The notes beneath the pieces were generated by a model. The model worked only from the letters and a program-made list of their open reading frames with translations, was not told the DNA's origin and ran no database searches. Below, piece after piece: positions 1-14,297 of a stretch of DNA of 64,000 nucleotides (the stretch's first letter is position 1; every line of letters starts with the position of its first letter). The position numbers and the translations under genes were made by a program. The stretch comes from Piromyces finnis (lineage: Eukaryota; Neocallimastigomycota; Neocallimastigomycetes; Neocallimastigales; Neocallimastigaceae): assembly GCA_002104945.1 (NCBI GenBank), contig MCFH01000044.1, positions 310,001 to 374,000 of the forward strand, in the 5' to 3' direction.

Positions 1-3000
1 TTCCCCTTTATAAGTAATACAAATGCTTTGACCATCCATATTAGTATTCGGTGTGCATTTATTATTGTTATTATATATACATGTAATGTCTTTCATGAAG
101 GAATAACTATCAGTAGTTACATCATATTTTATTATTTTTTTATTAATATCAGTAATGTACATTGTAGAATCAGGTTTTTTCACAATAGTACAGCCATTTT
201 CATTGCATTTATATAATTTTGTTTTTTCATTGTTATAACTATTAATATCATCAGATGATGCAAGCATTGCTGTATTTGTATTGATAAAGAGATAACCATC
301 ACTAAATACTTGAGAAATACTATGTTCATTGAGTTTATAAATAATATCTCCGTAAATATAATAATAACTATTATATTGTTTTCCTACTTTCAAACAATTT
401 TTTGACGTAACATCTAGTAAGGTTTCACCTGATCTTGTACTTTGTTTAACAGATATTGATCCAGTCGCAAAATAAATTTGGCTATGATCTGTATTAGTAC
501 AGTAATCACCAGCATTTATAGTAGTAATTTGATTATATATAGAAGATGTAGAAGATGGTAAAACAATAGTACACTTATCATCAATATAGTTACAAATAGG
601 AACTTGAGTTAATTCTTCAGAAGAAAGTTCATGACATCCTTCTTGATTGCAAATAATTAAATTGTAAATAGAATTTGCTCTCCGAACAAACCTCGATAAA
701 CTTCTTTTACTGTTAGATGATAATTTTACTGTGTTAGCTGAACGGAAAACCCCATTTTTAGCAATAATAGATTTACATTTATTTTCCACACAATCAATTA
801 AAACATTTGATGTTGTAGAAACATAAAAACCTTTCTCACCTTCAATTAATTCACATACCATATCTATTGAAACTTCATTTTCACATTTAATAAGATATTT
901 TTTTGACTTTTGAGATCCCCCATAATAATAATAACCAGATGTGGCTTTTATCTCATTACACGAATTTCCTTCGCAATGAATAAGACTATTTTTATTTTCA
1001 GATATGAAATATCCTGTTGTTACTGATTGAGTTATGCAAGTATTGATATTACAATGAATAAGAGGTTTTTGATGACTATCTATTCCATTATTGATAAATG
1101 ATGCTACTATTGAAATAGGTCTTGGAGCATTACAAAAATTATTATCATTACAATAAATAAGACGATTAGAATATATATCAACATGGCTTACACCAGCAAT
1201 GTAATATCCAATGCTTGAAGTTATAGTATTACAATTTTTACCATTACAATAAATTAAGTTTTTATTATTTTTTTCTAATGAAGATAAATTTATTTGAGTT
1301 TTTGATAAATAATTGATTCCTGCGTTTAAATAATATTGATTTGTATCATTTACTGAGGTACATTTAAATTCATTATTACAATAAAATAAATAAGGTGTAT
1401 TTTTTCCAACATATCGACTTCCATCAATATAATATCCTTCATTAGTTAAAGGTTTTAATATATTACTATTACAATAGTATCCCACTTCCGATGTAACATC
1501 AAGATAAAATTCATTAGTTATACATGAAGTAATTTTATTACAGGTCATACTTTTTTTAATACAGCTATAAACTTCACTATTTTCATCTAATGTAATCTCG
1601 TTAGTAGCTAAATAATGATCCGAACTAATTGATAATATTCCATCAACAGAATATCTAGTAATTGAATATTTAGAAACTTTAAATATAGTTTTCTTCGACT
1701 CATTAATACTATTTATACTTGGGAAAGTATTTTTATCATTTATTTCAATATTGAAAAACAAATTAGTAGTAGGAGATGTTACATTGGTAGGTGTAATTGT
1801 ATCATTATAATAAAAACCCAATATTGAGTTTGAATATTTATATCCTCCTTTTTTTTGTAAATCCAAAACATTTGTAGTATAGCAACTCTCATCACATATA
1901 ATTATTGGCTTTGAATCATCACCAGCGTTAATATAAAAACCAGGGAAAATATCATCTTTTATTTTTAATGCATTGCATTTTTCTCTATTACATGTAATTA
2001 ATGGATAGAAACTAGCATATTTTCCGGAATTCATATAATAACCTGGATTTATTTTTGATGAAGAAACATATTTACATATAATATTTGAATATTCGTCTCC
2101 ACAGTAAATTAACATATTATTAATAGTAGTCGCAGCTTTATTTAAATAATAAGAATCATTTTCAGCTACTTTATTGTCACATGTTCCACCTACATTACAA
2201 TAAATTAAAGTTTTGAAAATTTCTACATTAGAAGTATTTGGTTTTATTGTATTTGTAATATAATAAGAATCATTGGTTTCATTAATAGTTGTACATCCAT
2301 TATTAATACAAGCAATTAATGCGTCAGTAGAGTTATTACTAGCTGTATTAATATAGTATGAATTATTAATTCCTTTTATTATTGAAGAAGCTGAATTCAA
2401 ATCCCAGTAAATTAAAGCATTACTTAAACCTTCTGCTATTCCACTTAAATAAAATGAGTCAACTTTAGCTGATTTAATGGTACATAAGTCGCTTCTTGAA
2501 CAATAAATTAAACCATTCTCTTTTCCTGTTTTTGCCCCATTTATATAAAATAGATTTTCTTTTCCTTTTTCTATTAAACAAAACGAAGAATAACAATGAA
2601 TTAATGCATCATCTAGAGATGAATAATCCCCATTTATATAATAACTATCAGATGAAGTTGGAGTATAATGAATACATGATATTGGATTACAGGTAATTAA
2701 AGAGTTAACTAATGATCCGGATACGGCTCCATTTAAATAGTAATAATTAATTTTTCCTTTTTCAATTGAACATTTTATTTCAGTTCCATCAAAATTATTG
2801 ACACAATGAATTAATGATGTAGGATCTATATCATAGTTAAAATAGTGTTCTTTCCCTTTTATAGTTCTACATGATGAATTATCATTACTACAAAATATAA
2901 GTTGATTTATAGATTTATCATTCCCACTATTTATATAATATGAATTTGGTGAAACTGAAGTAAAAGGTATACTTATACATTCAGTATTTGAACAATTAAT

Positions 3001-3740
3001 TAAACCACTTTCATTTGTGGAACTTACATATTGAGTATTTTCCTTTGGTGATATACTTTTACATTTTGTTGAGTCTTCACATATAATTAATGCATTTGTT
3101 AATCCTTTACCTAATCCATTTATATATACATTATTTCTTGTTCCAGAACCTTCTGTAACACAGCCGTTAACCAAATCACAAGTAATTAATAATGGATATT
3201 CTAAATTAGTTATAAATGTACTTTTTCTTGATATAGCAATTGAATTGCTGTCACTGTCTTTATTATATGAAACTACATTTTTTTTAGAGAGTTCATTAAT
3301 ATATATTGCGCTTTTTTCTATTTCTGTACATAAACTATTTGAAGAACAATAATATCCGGAATCGGGATTAGAATCTGCATTGGTTATTATTTCATCGCCT
3401 TTAAAGAAGTAATAACCATTATTAGATATTAAAGCCGCTAATTCACAACCACCAGCTTTAGTATTTCCGATATATATTTTTGTTCCCTCAATACAATATT
3501 TACCGAAATTTAATAAACTTTTCCCAACAGTTATAGTACAGATATTTGAAGTATTGGTACATGATGATAATGAATAAATTTCTTTTACAAAATTAAAGAT
3601 TATAGCATAAATAAATATACTATATTATTAAAAATATATACATAGAAAAATATATTAATAATATATTTAACTAGGAATAACCTTTTAAACAAATAATTAA
3701 TTAAAATTTACCTATAATTTTTATAATCATATATTTTCAT
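1..3740 (-). CDS. Scaffoldin-like secreted Cys-repeat protein (3' end outside window)
   Basis: The frame is open from 3619 to base 1, so the C-terminus is missing; about 1,216 residues are visible. The ATG is at 3740; a 29-nt first exon (3740-3712) joins exon 2 at 3619 across a GT-AG intron (3711-3620), completing an AGT codon. The N-terminus is signal-peptide-like, with core SIFIYAIIFNFV. The rest is more than 20 degenerate repeats of about 30 residues: Tyr-Tyr-Ile/Leu-Asn, a variable loop, LI-x-C (often LIYCN), 4-5 residues, Cys, then a hydrophobic residue. No catalytic domain is visible. As recalled, repeats of this kind mark the non-catalytic scaffoldins (ScaA type) proposed to hold dockerin-bearing enzymes in gut-fungal cellulosomes; that role is inference. 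Another extracellular or wall repeat protein is possible. An anchor, if any, lies outside the window. Confidence 0.65.
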
Positions 3741-4177
3741 TTTTTTTTCAATTATTTTAATATACTTCGATAACTATTTCTTTTTTTTCAACCTATATTT
3801 ATATTATAATCTTTTCTATTTTTTAATTTGGTCGATGTTTTTATTATATAATATCATATTTATGTAATTTAAATATATGTTTTCTATTGATTATAATTAA
3901 TAAAAGTAAAATAATCATTGTTAATTTTTAAAATATGATTAAATATATATAACCTTAACTTTAAAAAGTTTTTTTTTTTCAATTTTTTTTTTTTTTTTTT
4001 TTTTGTAAATAAAAAATTTTTATTCTCAAGAATATTTTTAAAAATTTACATTAATATTTTATATTTTTGTTTGATGTTTATTTTACAGTATATTAAGTCA
4101 TCATTTTTACATTAAAAATAAATTTAAATCAATGCTTTTTAATTAATTTTTTTTACTTAAAATTATTATTATTTTTT
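3741..4177. other. AT-rich spacer with poly-T tracts
   Basis: This lies between the start of the scaffoldin-like gene and the stop of the next minus-strand gene, so it should hold the promoter of the first and the 3' UTR of the second. It is nearly all A and T, with long T runs around 3968-4004. No ORF, RNA gene or specific site was recognised. Confidence 0.6.
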
Positions 4178-6832
4178 TTATTTATTCTTTGATTTTACTT
4201 TTTTTGTGGTTTCTTTTTTAGGTGGAGTTGTAGTTTTTTTAGTATCCTTTTTATTAGAACCTTTCTTATTAGACTGACTATTCTTATCATCTTTCACACA
4301 TCTCATGTTTTCTAACTCAATATTAATGTTATCAATACGTTCCGTAACATATTGAGTATTTTTAGTTATTACTTCTTCAATATGCTTCTGTAACTGAGTA
4401 AAATACTGATCTTTAAGTATTTCGGAGTTTTGAATAATTGTTTCTACTTGTTCAGGATTATATACAATTCTGATATTTTTATCATCATTATCATCCCTTT
4501 CTTTAGTAATCTCTTTAATTTTTTTAATTAGCTCTTGACGACTATTTTCCAATTTTATAAGAGATTGTTCACTAATAGCTAATTCTAATTTTTCATTTTT
4601 TTGTTGTAATTCAAGATTAAGATTATCTAATAATTCTTTTTGCTTTTGTTCTCTTTCAATAACCTGCTTTTTCCATAAGTTTAAGAAACTATTTCTAAAT
4701 TTAGGATTTGATATATTGAATTTTTTGCTTTTAATATTATCTTCAGTATAATTTTCTTTATCATTATCCTCTTTTTCTTTTTCGTCTTTATCTGTGTCTA
4801 CTATATTTTCTTGTTCCATTTTACTTTCATTATTTTCTTCATCTGATTTTATATATGGAATAACAGGTAATTCACTAATTTTTTTATCAGATGGTTTATA
4901 TAATAGTGACAACAATGCTAAAACAATATTTAAAATGATAGTAAACTTAATATAAATAAGGAAATAGTTTATTAATATTTTATAAATAAATTAATATACA
5001 ATTTATTATATTATCTTGTGCTTCTTTTAGTTTTTGTTTAGCCAATTCTTCTTCTATTCTTTCTTTTTCTTTTAGTATTTCTTCTTCTTTCTTTTTTCTT
5101 TCAAGTTCTATAGCCTAAAAATTTATTTATAAATGGTTTTATTTCAATTACTAACGATGAAATAATTATATATTTAATTACTATTACTAACTTCTTCTTC
5201 TTCCTTTTTTTTCTTTATTAATTTATTTTCTTGTTCCTGCACCCAATTTGGCCATTCTTCAGCAATTATTCCATGTTCTAATTCTTCAAACACTACAGGT
5301 GGAACAACTGTTTTATTATAATCAACAAATATATTTTCTTGTGGATGTGAAAATACATATGCTATTATATTAATATGTTGTATATAGCTTTATATAATTT
5401 AAATTTTTTAAATCTGAATTAGCTATATATATTTTGATTTCATATTATATTAAATTATGAATTACGTTTTTAAAAAGAATCTTATAAGGCATTCAATTTG
5501 TAATTCATTAAATGTTCTTGGTATATTATATTCAAATATATAAAAATCTTTATTAATATTGTCCACTTCATCATCATATTCATCACTATTATAACTATTA
5601 TCATTACTACATAATTCATCTTCAAAACTATCACTTATTGTAGTATTTTTACTAAGTTTTATTGAGCATTTAGAATTTATTATATTACTATTATTATCAT
5701 TATTATTTTGAAGACTAGCTGAATAATTACTTGCTTTTGATTGCAGACTTTTTCTTGATAAATTATTATTATCATTATTTTTTATTGAACTTGAATTTAA
5801 ATTTTCATTTTTTGTTGGAAGGATAGAATCAAATACACCTGGTTTTACATATCTATTTGCCATTAGAATCTCCTCTAAATTTTCGTTATCTAAATTCAAA
5901 ATCTCTGGATTATCACTATTATTTTTATTATCCTCACATTCTTTTAAATAAAGTGTAACTGTTCTTGGATTACAGTAATAATAAAGTTCATTTTTAAATA
6001 TTTTTAAACATTGGGATCTATAAGTCGAGTAATTTGTTGATATGTTTAAATAATCTTTTTACATATATAAATATTGTTTAGTAATGCTTATATTTTAATT
6101 TTAATATCATTTATTATTTTATTATATATAATTTCTAAAATAATATTTGAATATATACTAATAAATTTTTCATGAGTTTCTTTAAAAATATTGAACCAAC
6201 TTGAACATTGCCATTTTGTTAAATATATACTATACCCATAAGTAATATTAAATTAATTTTTTTAATAATTATTTTAAGTTAAGAAATAATATGAATAATA
6301 AATAATATATAATTATTTATAATATTTATAATATTTATAATATATATAAAAAAAGATATCATATTATATCTAAGTAATATTGGAGTATTATCATGTTTCT
6401 TTTTCTTTCATCATCTACTTCAATTGATGTTATTTGATCATTAGTGTATGGTATTGTTAGATGTTCTAATTGATATTTTCTTGTTGTAGGTAAATCTATA
6501 TTTAATTTTGATGATAAAAGTGTTCTAATATTAAAATAATAATAAAAAAGAAATATTAACTCAATTTATTTTTAATTACTTTATTATTTTTTATTTATAC
6601 AGCATTACTTTATATTTTCCATGTTATTTCTTTTAATGTTTGCTTTTAGGTCTTTCAACTCTGAATAAATTGTATCCATATCATTTTTTCCTAAGAATAA
6701 TCCGTCATATGCAGCAATAACTGAATATGGTAGTTTATTTGGTTCATTGTTTATTTTTTTTTCATTAGATTCAGTAATTATAAAAGAATTATCTTTATTT
6801 TCTATATTATTATTTCCTTTTTTTTTTAACAT
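4178..6832 (-). CDS. Probable flagellar C1a projection protein, CFAP119/C1a-32-like
   Basis: Seven exons join in frame into 703 residues: 6832-6609, 6524-6360, 6241-6159, 6054-5466, 5387-5192, 5114-5000 and 4917-4178. All introns are GT-AG except 6359-6242, which reads AT-AC. Residues about 110-160 contain LQYYLDII, SSWFNIFKETHE and later FLKTYIQHINIIAYVFSHPQ. These recall the pattern of CFAP119 (CCDC189/C1a-32, the CLAMP family) of the ciliary central-pair C1a projection, where LYYY...FSI.K.THE and NTYFRHYKLYKYVF are typical; this comparison is from memory. An Asn/Ser-rich acidic insert splits the domain (residues about 190-320). The C-terminal half is charged coiled coil and ends in a Lys-rich tail. 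Gut-fungal zoospores are flagellated, which fits. The exon structure is fairly sure, the name less so. Confidence 0.55.
6242..6359 (-). other. Candidate AT-AC (U12-type) intron
   Basis: On the minus strand the intron begins ATATCTTTTT (6359 downward) and ends AC at 6242. No phase-compatible GT donor was found in the upstream exon. Joining TG|T restores a Cys codon (residue 130) and one reading frame through the most family-like part of the protein. A TTCTTAAC element, close to the U12 branch-site consensus TTCCTTAAC, lies about 37 nt before the 3' end, which is farther than usual. Confidence 0.45.
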
Positions 6833-8944
6833 TTTTAATTAATGATTTGACTTGGATCAAATTATACAAATTTAAATGAGATAGTAATTAAAATGGAAAT
6901 AAATAATATTTAAACTTTTATATATATAAATATATTAAAGATTTGTAGCAGTTTTTATGTTTTTATTTGCAAACTATGTAAAATAAATACTTTTGTAAAT
7001 ATTTTATTTTAATTTACTTTGATTATTCATATTTATTATATACTTATTATATTATAATATATTTTATAATATAATTGTGTTTCGGACTTTAAATAGAAAA
7101 GGTTAAAGGAATAAAACATAAATGTATACAAATTATATATAAATTGTCAACAAATTTAATATTCAAACTTTAATTATTAATAAATATCTACTTATTAATT
7201 TGTTGGCAAAAAAAATACTTGTTCTTTAGAAGTTACAATTATTGTATTGTTCTATATGAAAATTTTTATTATTGATAAACAATAAAATGAATTTATGAAA
7301 TGTATTACAATAAATGCTTTCTTTCTTGTTTAAATATAATATATATTCTAATATTTATTCTTTTGAATAAGTTAATATTTTTAACTTTTCAAAATCTTTT
7401 GATTTAAAATATGGTTTTTTTTAAAAATAGTAATTATTATTCATTATATTATTATTATATTTGATATATAGTTATATGAATGTACTTTTGTTTTTTAATT
7501 TATTACATCTAATTGAATTGAAAAAAAAAAAAAAGAAATGAAGAATAATATATTATTATAATATTGAGGATATAGAATATAGAAATAGAAAACAATATTG
7601 TAAAAAGTATTTAATTATTAATAATTATTAAGGTGATGATTTATTTTAATTTATGCTAATTTATTTATATAAATATTTATAATATAAAATTATTTCCGTC
7701 AAAATAAAAAAAAGATATTTTCAAATAAAAAAAGATTTTAAAAAGGTTAAAAATTTATATGTAAATAAAATTTATAAATATTTATTAAAATTTTAATATA
7801 ATTATTTAAATAAATTTATATAATTTATTTTAAATAAAAAAGAAAACACCTTTTTTTTTTTTTTTTTTTTTACAATTTTATTTAAGCTTTTACTTTGTAA
7901 AATTTGATATTATTTATTGAAAAATATTTAATATCTTTAAAGAATAAAAAGTAGAATTAATATTAAAACAGGAAAGGATTTAAATATGAATATTTAAATA
8001 GAAATATTAGATATAACTATACTTAATAATTAAAAAAAAAAGGACCTTTTTTTTTTTTTTAATTATTATTAATAATAATTATTTGATATTTTTATACTTC
8101 AAAGAATATCAATTTATATTCAGTTAAAATTAATATAGTTTAAAATAAAACAATAAAAGTCGTTTCATTCATAATAAATTAAATCAATAGAATATATGAT
8201 AAAAATTAAAGATAAAATCAAATGATATAATTTTTATTTTAATTTAAAATATAAAGAGAAATAAACCAAATATGAATATATAAATAAACATTAGATATTA
8301 AAAAAAAAAAGTCAATATTTAAGAATTAAATTTCATATAATAAAGGTATAAATAATTTAAAAGTAATTACATAAAAATAAAGTAAAGGAAAATTATTATA
8401 ATTATTGTAATTAATAATTAACAATTTTATTTTAATTTATACTGCATTTTGTTTAAATGAAAAAATATTTTCAATCAATATATTATATTATAATATAGGT
8501 CTTCTTTATTTGGTTTATTAATATTGATAATTTAACAAAGAAAAATGTAATAAAAATTATAACATAATATTTTTATTAATAAAATTTGTATATTTACTTT
8601 TTAAAATTGTCATATAAAAATATTTATAACAATACATAATCATAGATAAGATATATATATATATAATATTATAATTTAAGTATAACTTAAGCGAAAAAGT
8701 TTAAAAAATCAGAATTATTAAACACACAAGATATTTATTATTATTATTATTATTATTATTAATTTTCAATATTAAAAATATATATATAAAAAAAAAAAAA
8801 TCTAATTGATTCACATAAATTACATTTAATATTTATTAAAAAAAAATTAAAAAGCAAAAAATTATATTTAAAATAAGAATTAAAAGTAAATCATAAAGAA
8901 AAACATTTTGAAATTATTTTATTCAATATTATAAAGTTTTCAAT
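6833..8944. other. Long AT-rich divergent spacer
   Basis: This separates the minus-strand flagellar-like gene from the plus-strand phosphatase, so both promoters should lie here. It is almost pure A/T with poly-A/T runs, a T tract near 7850-7871 and a short ATT run near 8735-8760. No coding exon, RNA gene or defined control element was recognised. Confidence 0.6.
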
Positions 8945-10484
<1,540 letters not shown>

Positions 10485-11260
10485 TATTAATGAAATATAA
10501 TATAAATAATAATAATAAGATGAAAATTATTTATTCATAAAACAAACAAACAAACAAATAAAAAAAAATAATTATAATTATAAAAATTATAACTACTAAT
10601 AACAATACTAATAATAATTAATAATCAATAACATTTTAATATATATATATATAAAAAAAAAAAAATCTAAAAATTTTTGTAAAACAAAATTTGTATATAT
10701 ATAACAAACATCTAGAAAATGATACAGTGATAAATTAATAAAAGATAATAAAGTAATATATAATTTATTGTAAAATAATATAATCAAATATAAAAATAAT
10801 AATTATAACAAAAATATAATAACTACATAAAAAAATAATTCTTTAACAATATTCTTAAATTTTCTATGTAAAATATATATATATATATATACAATAAAAG
10901 TAAAATAAATAAAAATTATAGATTCTTTTCTTCTTTTTTTTTATTTCAGAGATTTTATCTTTATTCTAGTTATTTTTATTTTTACTTGAATATTATGTAA
11001 TAATAATATCATATTATATTTTTATAATATTTTATGGAAAAAAAAAGGAATTTATAGGTAGTATAAAAAAAATGATATAAAGAATGATGTTTTATTTTAT
11101 TTTTTAATTTTCCAGTTCTAAATTATATTAACTAATTCGAGAATGAATTGAATAATGAAAAATATATTGACTATAAGATTATAAATTATAATATATTTAA
11201 TAAATTTGGTATTGATGATAGAATGAAATGATAAATAATTTATATAAATACAAATATATA

Positions 11261-11303
<43 letters not shown>

Positions 11304-11381
11304 TACTTCGGATTATTTTATGAATGAATTACATATATATATATTAAATGCTGAGGAAAAAAAAAACTAATTGTTTTTAAT
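10485..11381. other. Convergent AT-rich spacer
   Basis: This lies between the stops of the phosphatase (plus) and the Dpb3/CHRAC1-like gene (minus). It has short TA repeats and a T run around 11269-11293. It should hold both 3' UTRs; AATAAA-like strings are too common here to pick a polyadenylation signal. Confidence 0.6.
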
Positions 11382-12129
11382 TTAATTTAATCCTTTAATT
11401 TCCTTTTGCTTTTGAAGAGCTTTTTTTAAAGGAACTGTCTCAGGAACTACATCTATACAATAATTATAATTATGAAAAAAAAAATTAATTGTTTTATTAT
11501 ATTTTTTACAAAATGAAATTTGATTTAATTTCAAATTTTATATACCTGATAAAAATTCTAATTGATCAATATCTTTAACAATTTTGGCTTTATTTTATTT
11601 AAAATACAAAATTATTGAAAATGGATAATTAAAATAAAATTTTAATTTAAAGTTTTATTTAAATAAAAAATATATTATTTTATCTATGCGATATAAGTAT
11701 ACAAACCTATATCTTTATAAGTTACTGTACGTCTCTTTTCACTTTGAGATTGATTAAAAGATTTTTTAGCAAAATAATCTAAAAAGTATTCCTATTCATT
11801 ATATAATTTTTAAAGTATATATTAAAAATATAAGTTTCAATTTTTTTTTTTTTTTTTTTAAAAAAGTATATATTATATATAAAAAGAAAAAGCATTCAAT
11901 TAAAAGTATATAAAAATTTAATAAACAATAGTAATAAAATAATAAAAAAAGAATTTATATGAGAATGAACAACTACAGTTGCGAGTGAAACAAGGAATAC
12001 TGATTCATTACTACATTGAATTACATCTTTGTCTTCTTTCATGATACGTTTTACTCTTGCTAATGGGAAAGAAGTAGTCGTTTGAGGAAGACTTCTCTTT
12101 TTTGGAGAACTACCAGATTTACTTGACAT
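11382..12129 (-). CDS. Histone-fold protein, Dpb3/CHRAC1/POLE4-like
   Basis: Four exons (12129-11977, 11791-11707, 11587-11546, 11452-11382) join into 116 residues with GT-AG introns. After a short basic Ser-rich N-terminus comes an H2A/NF-YC-like histone fold opening FPLARVKRIMKEDKDV and continuing through SLATEYFLDYF. The end reads VTYKDIAKIVKDIDQLEFLS, then DVVPETVPLKKAL. That C-terminal pattern is typical of the small histone-fold subunits of DNA polymerase epsilon (Dpb3/POLE4) and of the CHRAC chromatin remodelling complex. These proteins pair with a Dpb4/POLE3-type partner and bind DNA. Length and layout fit the family; which member it is cannot be decided from the sequence alone. Confidence 0.8.
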
Positions 12130-12411
12130 AATTTTTAAATATTAGAATGTTTTAAAATTTGATAGATAGAATTTGTTAATTCAAAATGTTATTTAAAATA
12201 TAAAGAATTCAATCTTTAGTATATACTTTAAACTTTTCAATTCGTCCATTTATTTTGTTCCAATTTAATATATTGATTAATTTAAATTTTACCATAATAA
12301 ATAAAACTTTAAATTTATTATAAAAATATTAAATTTTTTCACAAATATAAAAACAAATTGTTAAATCCTTTTATGGAAAATAAAAAATTTAAATAATATA
12401 GTTTATTTAAA
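12130..12411. promoter_or_regulatory. Shared divergent promoter region
   Basis: Only 282 bp separate the start codons of the histone-fold gene (minus) and the TMEM170-like gene (plus), so both promoters must lie here or overlap. The sequence is AT-rich and no specific factor site was recognised. Confidence 0.5.
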
Positions 12412-13029
12412 ATGAATAATACAATTCCAGATGGTTATGAGACACCTTTATGGCCATCATTAGCCTTACCCTATGGTCAATTTGAAACAAGAAAAATATT
12501 GTACTATAAAAATGGTTAATATTTAGTAAAAATAAATATTATATTATACATATAAACCAGATAAATTAACTTTAATGGAAAGAAATTTCTATTAAAATAA
12601 TATAAATATTTTTTGTTTAATATCGATAGATGTAATAGGATTTACAATTTTATGGTCAATTTATATAAATATAGCAATATGTGCTGTTAGTTCATTTTTT
12701 ACATTTATATCTATAAGAAAGAAGAGATTTATTCCAATAATTGTTTTTATATATGGAATATATGGTTTATTTACAGGAATTATTAATGGTTACTTAATTG
12801 GTAAAGAATCTAAAAATTAATAAGATACTCTATAAAATATATTTTCCTTTAATAATTATTTTTCTTATATTATTATATGAATAATAATGTATTAGGATTT
12901 TCATACTGGTATATAGTAGAGTCATTAGAGTTTACAGTCTCGACTTTTCATCCTTTATTTTTGGGAATAACTCAAGGTGCATTGTTTAGATTATTAGAAA
13001 TACCAAATGTGAGAATCAGTACAATGTAA
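12412..13029 (+). CDS. TMEM170-like small membrane protein
   Basis: Three exons (12412-12514, 12630-12800, 12896-13029) with GT-AG introns give 135 residues. The N-terminus is short and hydrophilic. Three hydrophobic segments follow: about residues 36-60 (starting VIGFTILWSIYINIA), 68-90 (RFIPIIVFIYGIYGLFTG) and about 100-120. The pattern of Trp in the first segment, a basic turn, then FIP with a Gly-rich second helix matches TMEM170 proteins, which are about 140 residues long. Human TMEM170A acts in ER and nuclear-envelope membrane organisation; the fungal role is inferred only by family. The joined frame spans both introns cleanly. Read without the second splice, the protein would stop early after YLIGKESKN. 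Confidence 0.65.
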
Positions 13030-14297
13030 AAAAAGTAACAATGATTTAATATGTATAGTTATATTGGAATAATTAATTTATTTATTTAAAGAATCTAATA
13101 AAATAAATTTAAACAAAGCAAACAAATTCCACAATTAATTAATAAAAATTTCGTAGCCATAATTTGAAATTATATATTTCTTTTATAATATAAATAATAA
13201 TAAATTAATACATTTTGTGTAAACATACATATTTTGTCTAATCTCATTAAAATTTTTATTTAAAAATATGAAACATTCTCTTTTTTATTATAAGTATTTT
13301 TTAATGTAAAATTCGTGTAAACATATTATTATATAATTTCTAAAATTTATATATATATATAAATTATATATATATTTATTTCTCACTAAATATTAAATAC
13401 TTATTAGGTAAGAGTTAATTGAAATTAATATTTATAATAATGATTTTACAGTTCTATAACCATTAGTATAATTAACTTTTAAAAATGTTTACTATTAAAA
13501 ATTTTTTAACATGCTTTTTTTTCTTTTAAAAATATTTATTTAGAACACATCTATCTTTGTTTTTGTTTAATTATTTTTTAATCAAAAGTATATAGTAAAT
13601 TTCTTAATTATTATCATATTTATCAATTATCTAGTAGTTATTTCTATATTATAACTGTTTCTGAAAAAGTCTTTATTATCAATAAATTTTTAAAAATGAA
13701 TAAATTAATTGAAATTGTTTTTATTTAATATAAGTAAATTAATTTTATTAAATTAAAAGTATAAACTACAAAATAATTAATAGAAATATGAATATATAAT
13801 CAATATTATCTATTGTAATTATTGTACTTTTTTGCATTAACAATGAATATAAATTTTAATTAAAAATTATAATATTTTCACCTTTTTTTTTAATTACTTT
13901 TTTCTTTATAATTATAAATCATATTATTTTTAAATATAAGATATAAATTAATTCTTGTGTATATCAATTAATATTATTTGTATAAATTTCTTAGTAAATT
14001 AACTTTTTTTATTAAAATATATAAAAATAATTAAAATGTGGAATTTTTTTCTTTTTTCAGTTATTTCAAAGTTATTTCTTTTTATTTTCTTAAAATTTTA
14101 ATTAAGTTCTTTAAATTAAATAATTTTTAATAATGAATATCAATTAAAATTTTAAAAATGCTAACAAATAAAATTTCATATTAATAAATTGTTTTTGTAA
14201 CCTTATTTTACCCAAAAACAAAATATACTTTTTTTTTTTAAAAAAAAAAAAAATAATTAAATGCTTTTTCTCGTTAAGAATTAAAAACAAAACAATT
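13030..14297. other. AT-rich spacer upstream of ankyrin gene
   Basis: This 1.27-kb stretch between two plus-strand genes is almost entirely A/T, with a TA repeat near 13350-13375 and A/T runs near 14230-14254. No exon, RNA gene or other feature was recognised. Confidence 0.6.

Noticed and set aside
28-2696. Small plus-strand ORFs over the left end
   Set aside because: They lie antisense to the long scaffoldin-like frame and have no independent coding character.
6242-6359. An ordinary GT-AG intron at this junction
   Set aside because: The only GT in the preceding exon (in GAAGTAGAT) has the wrong phase for the downstream frame at the available AG acceptors, so AT-AC was preferred, though not proven.
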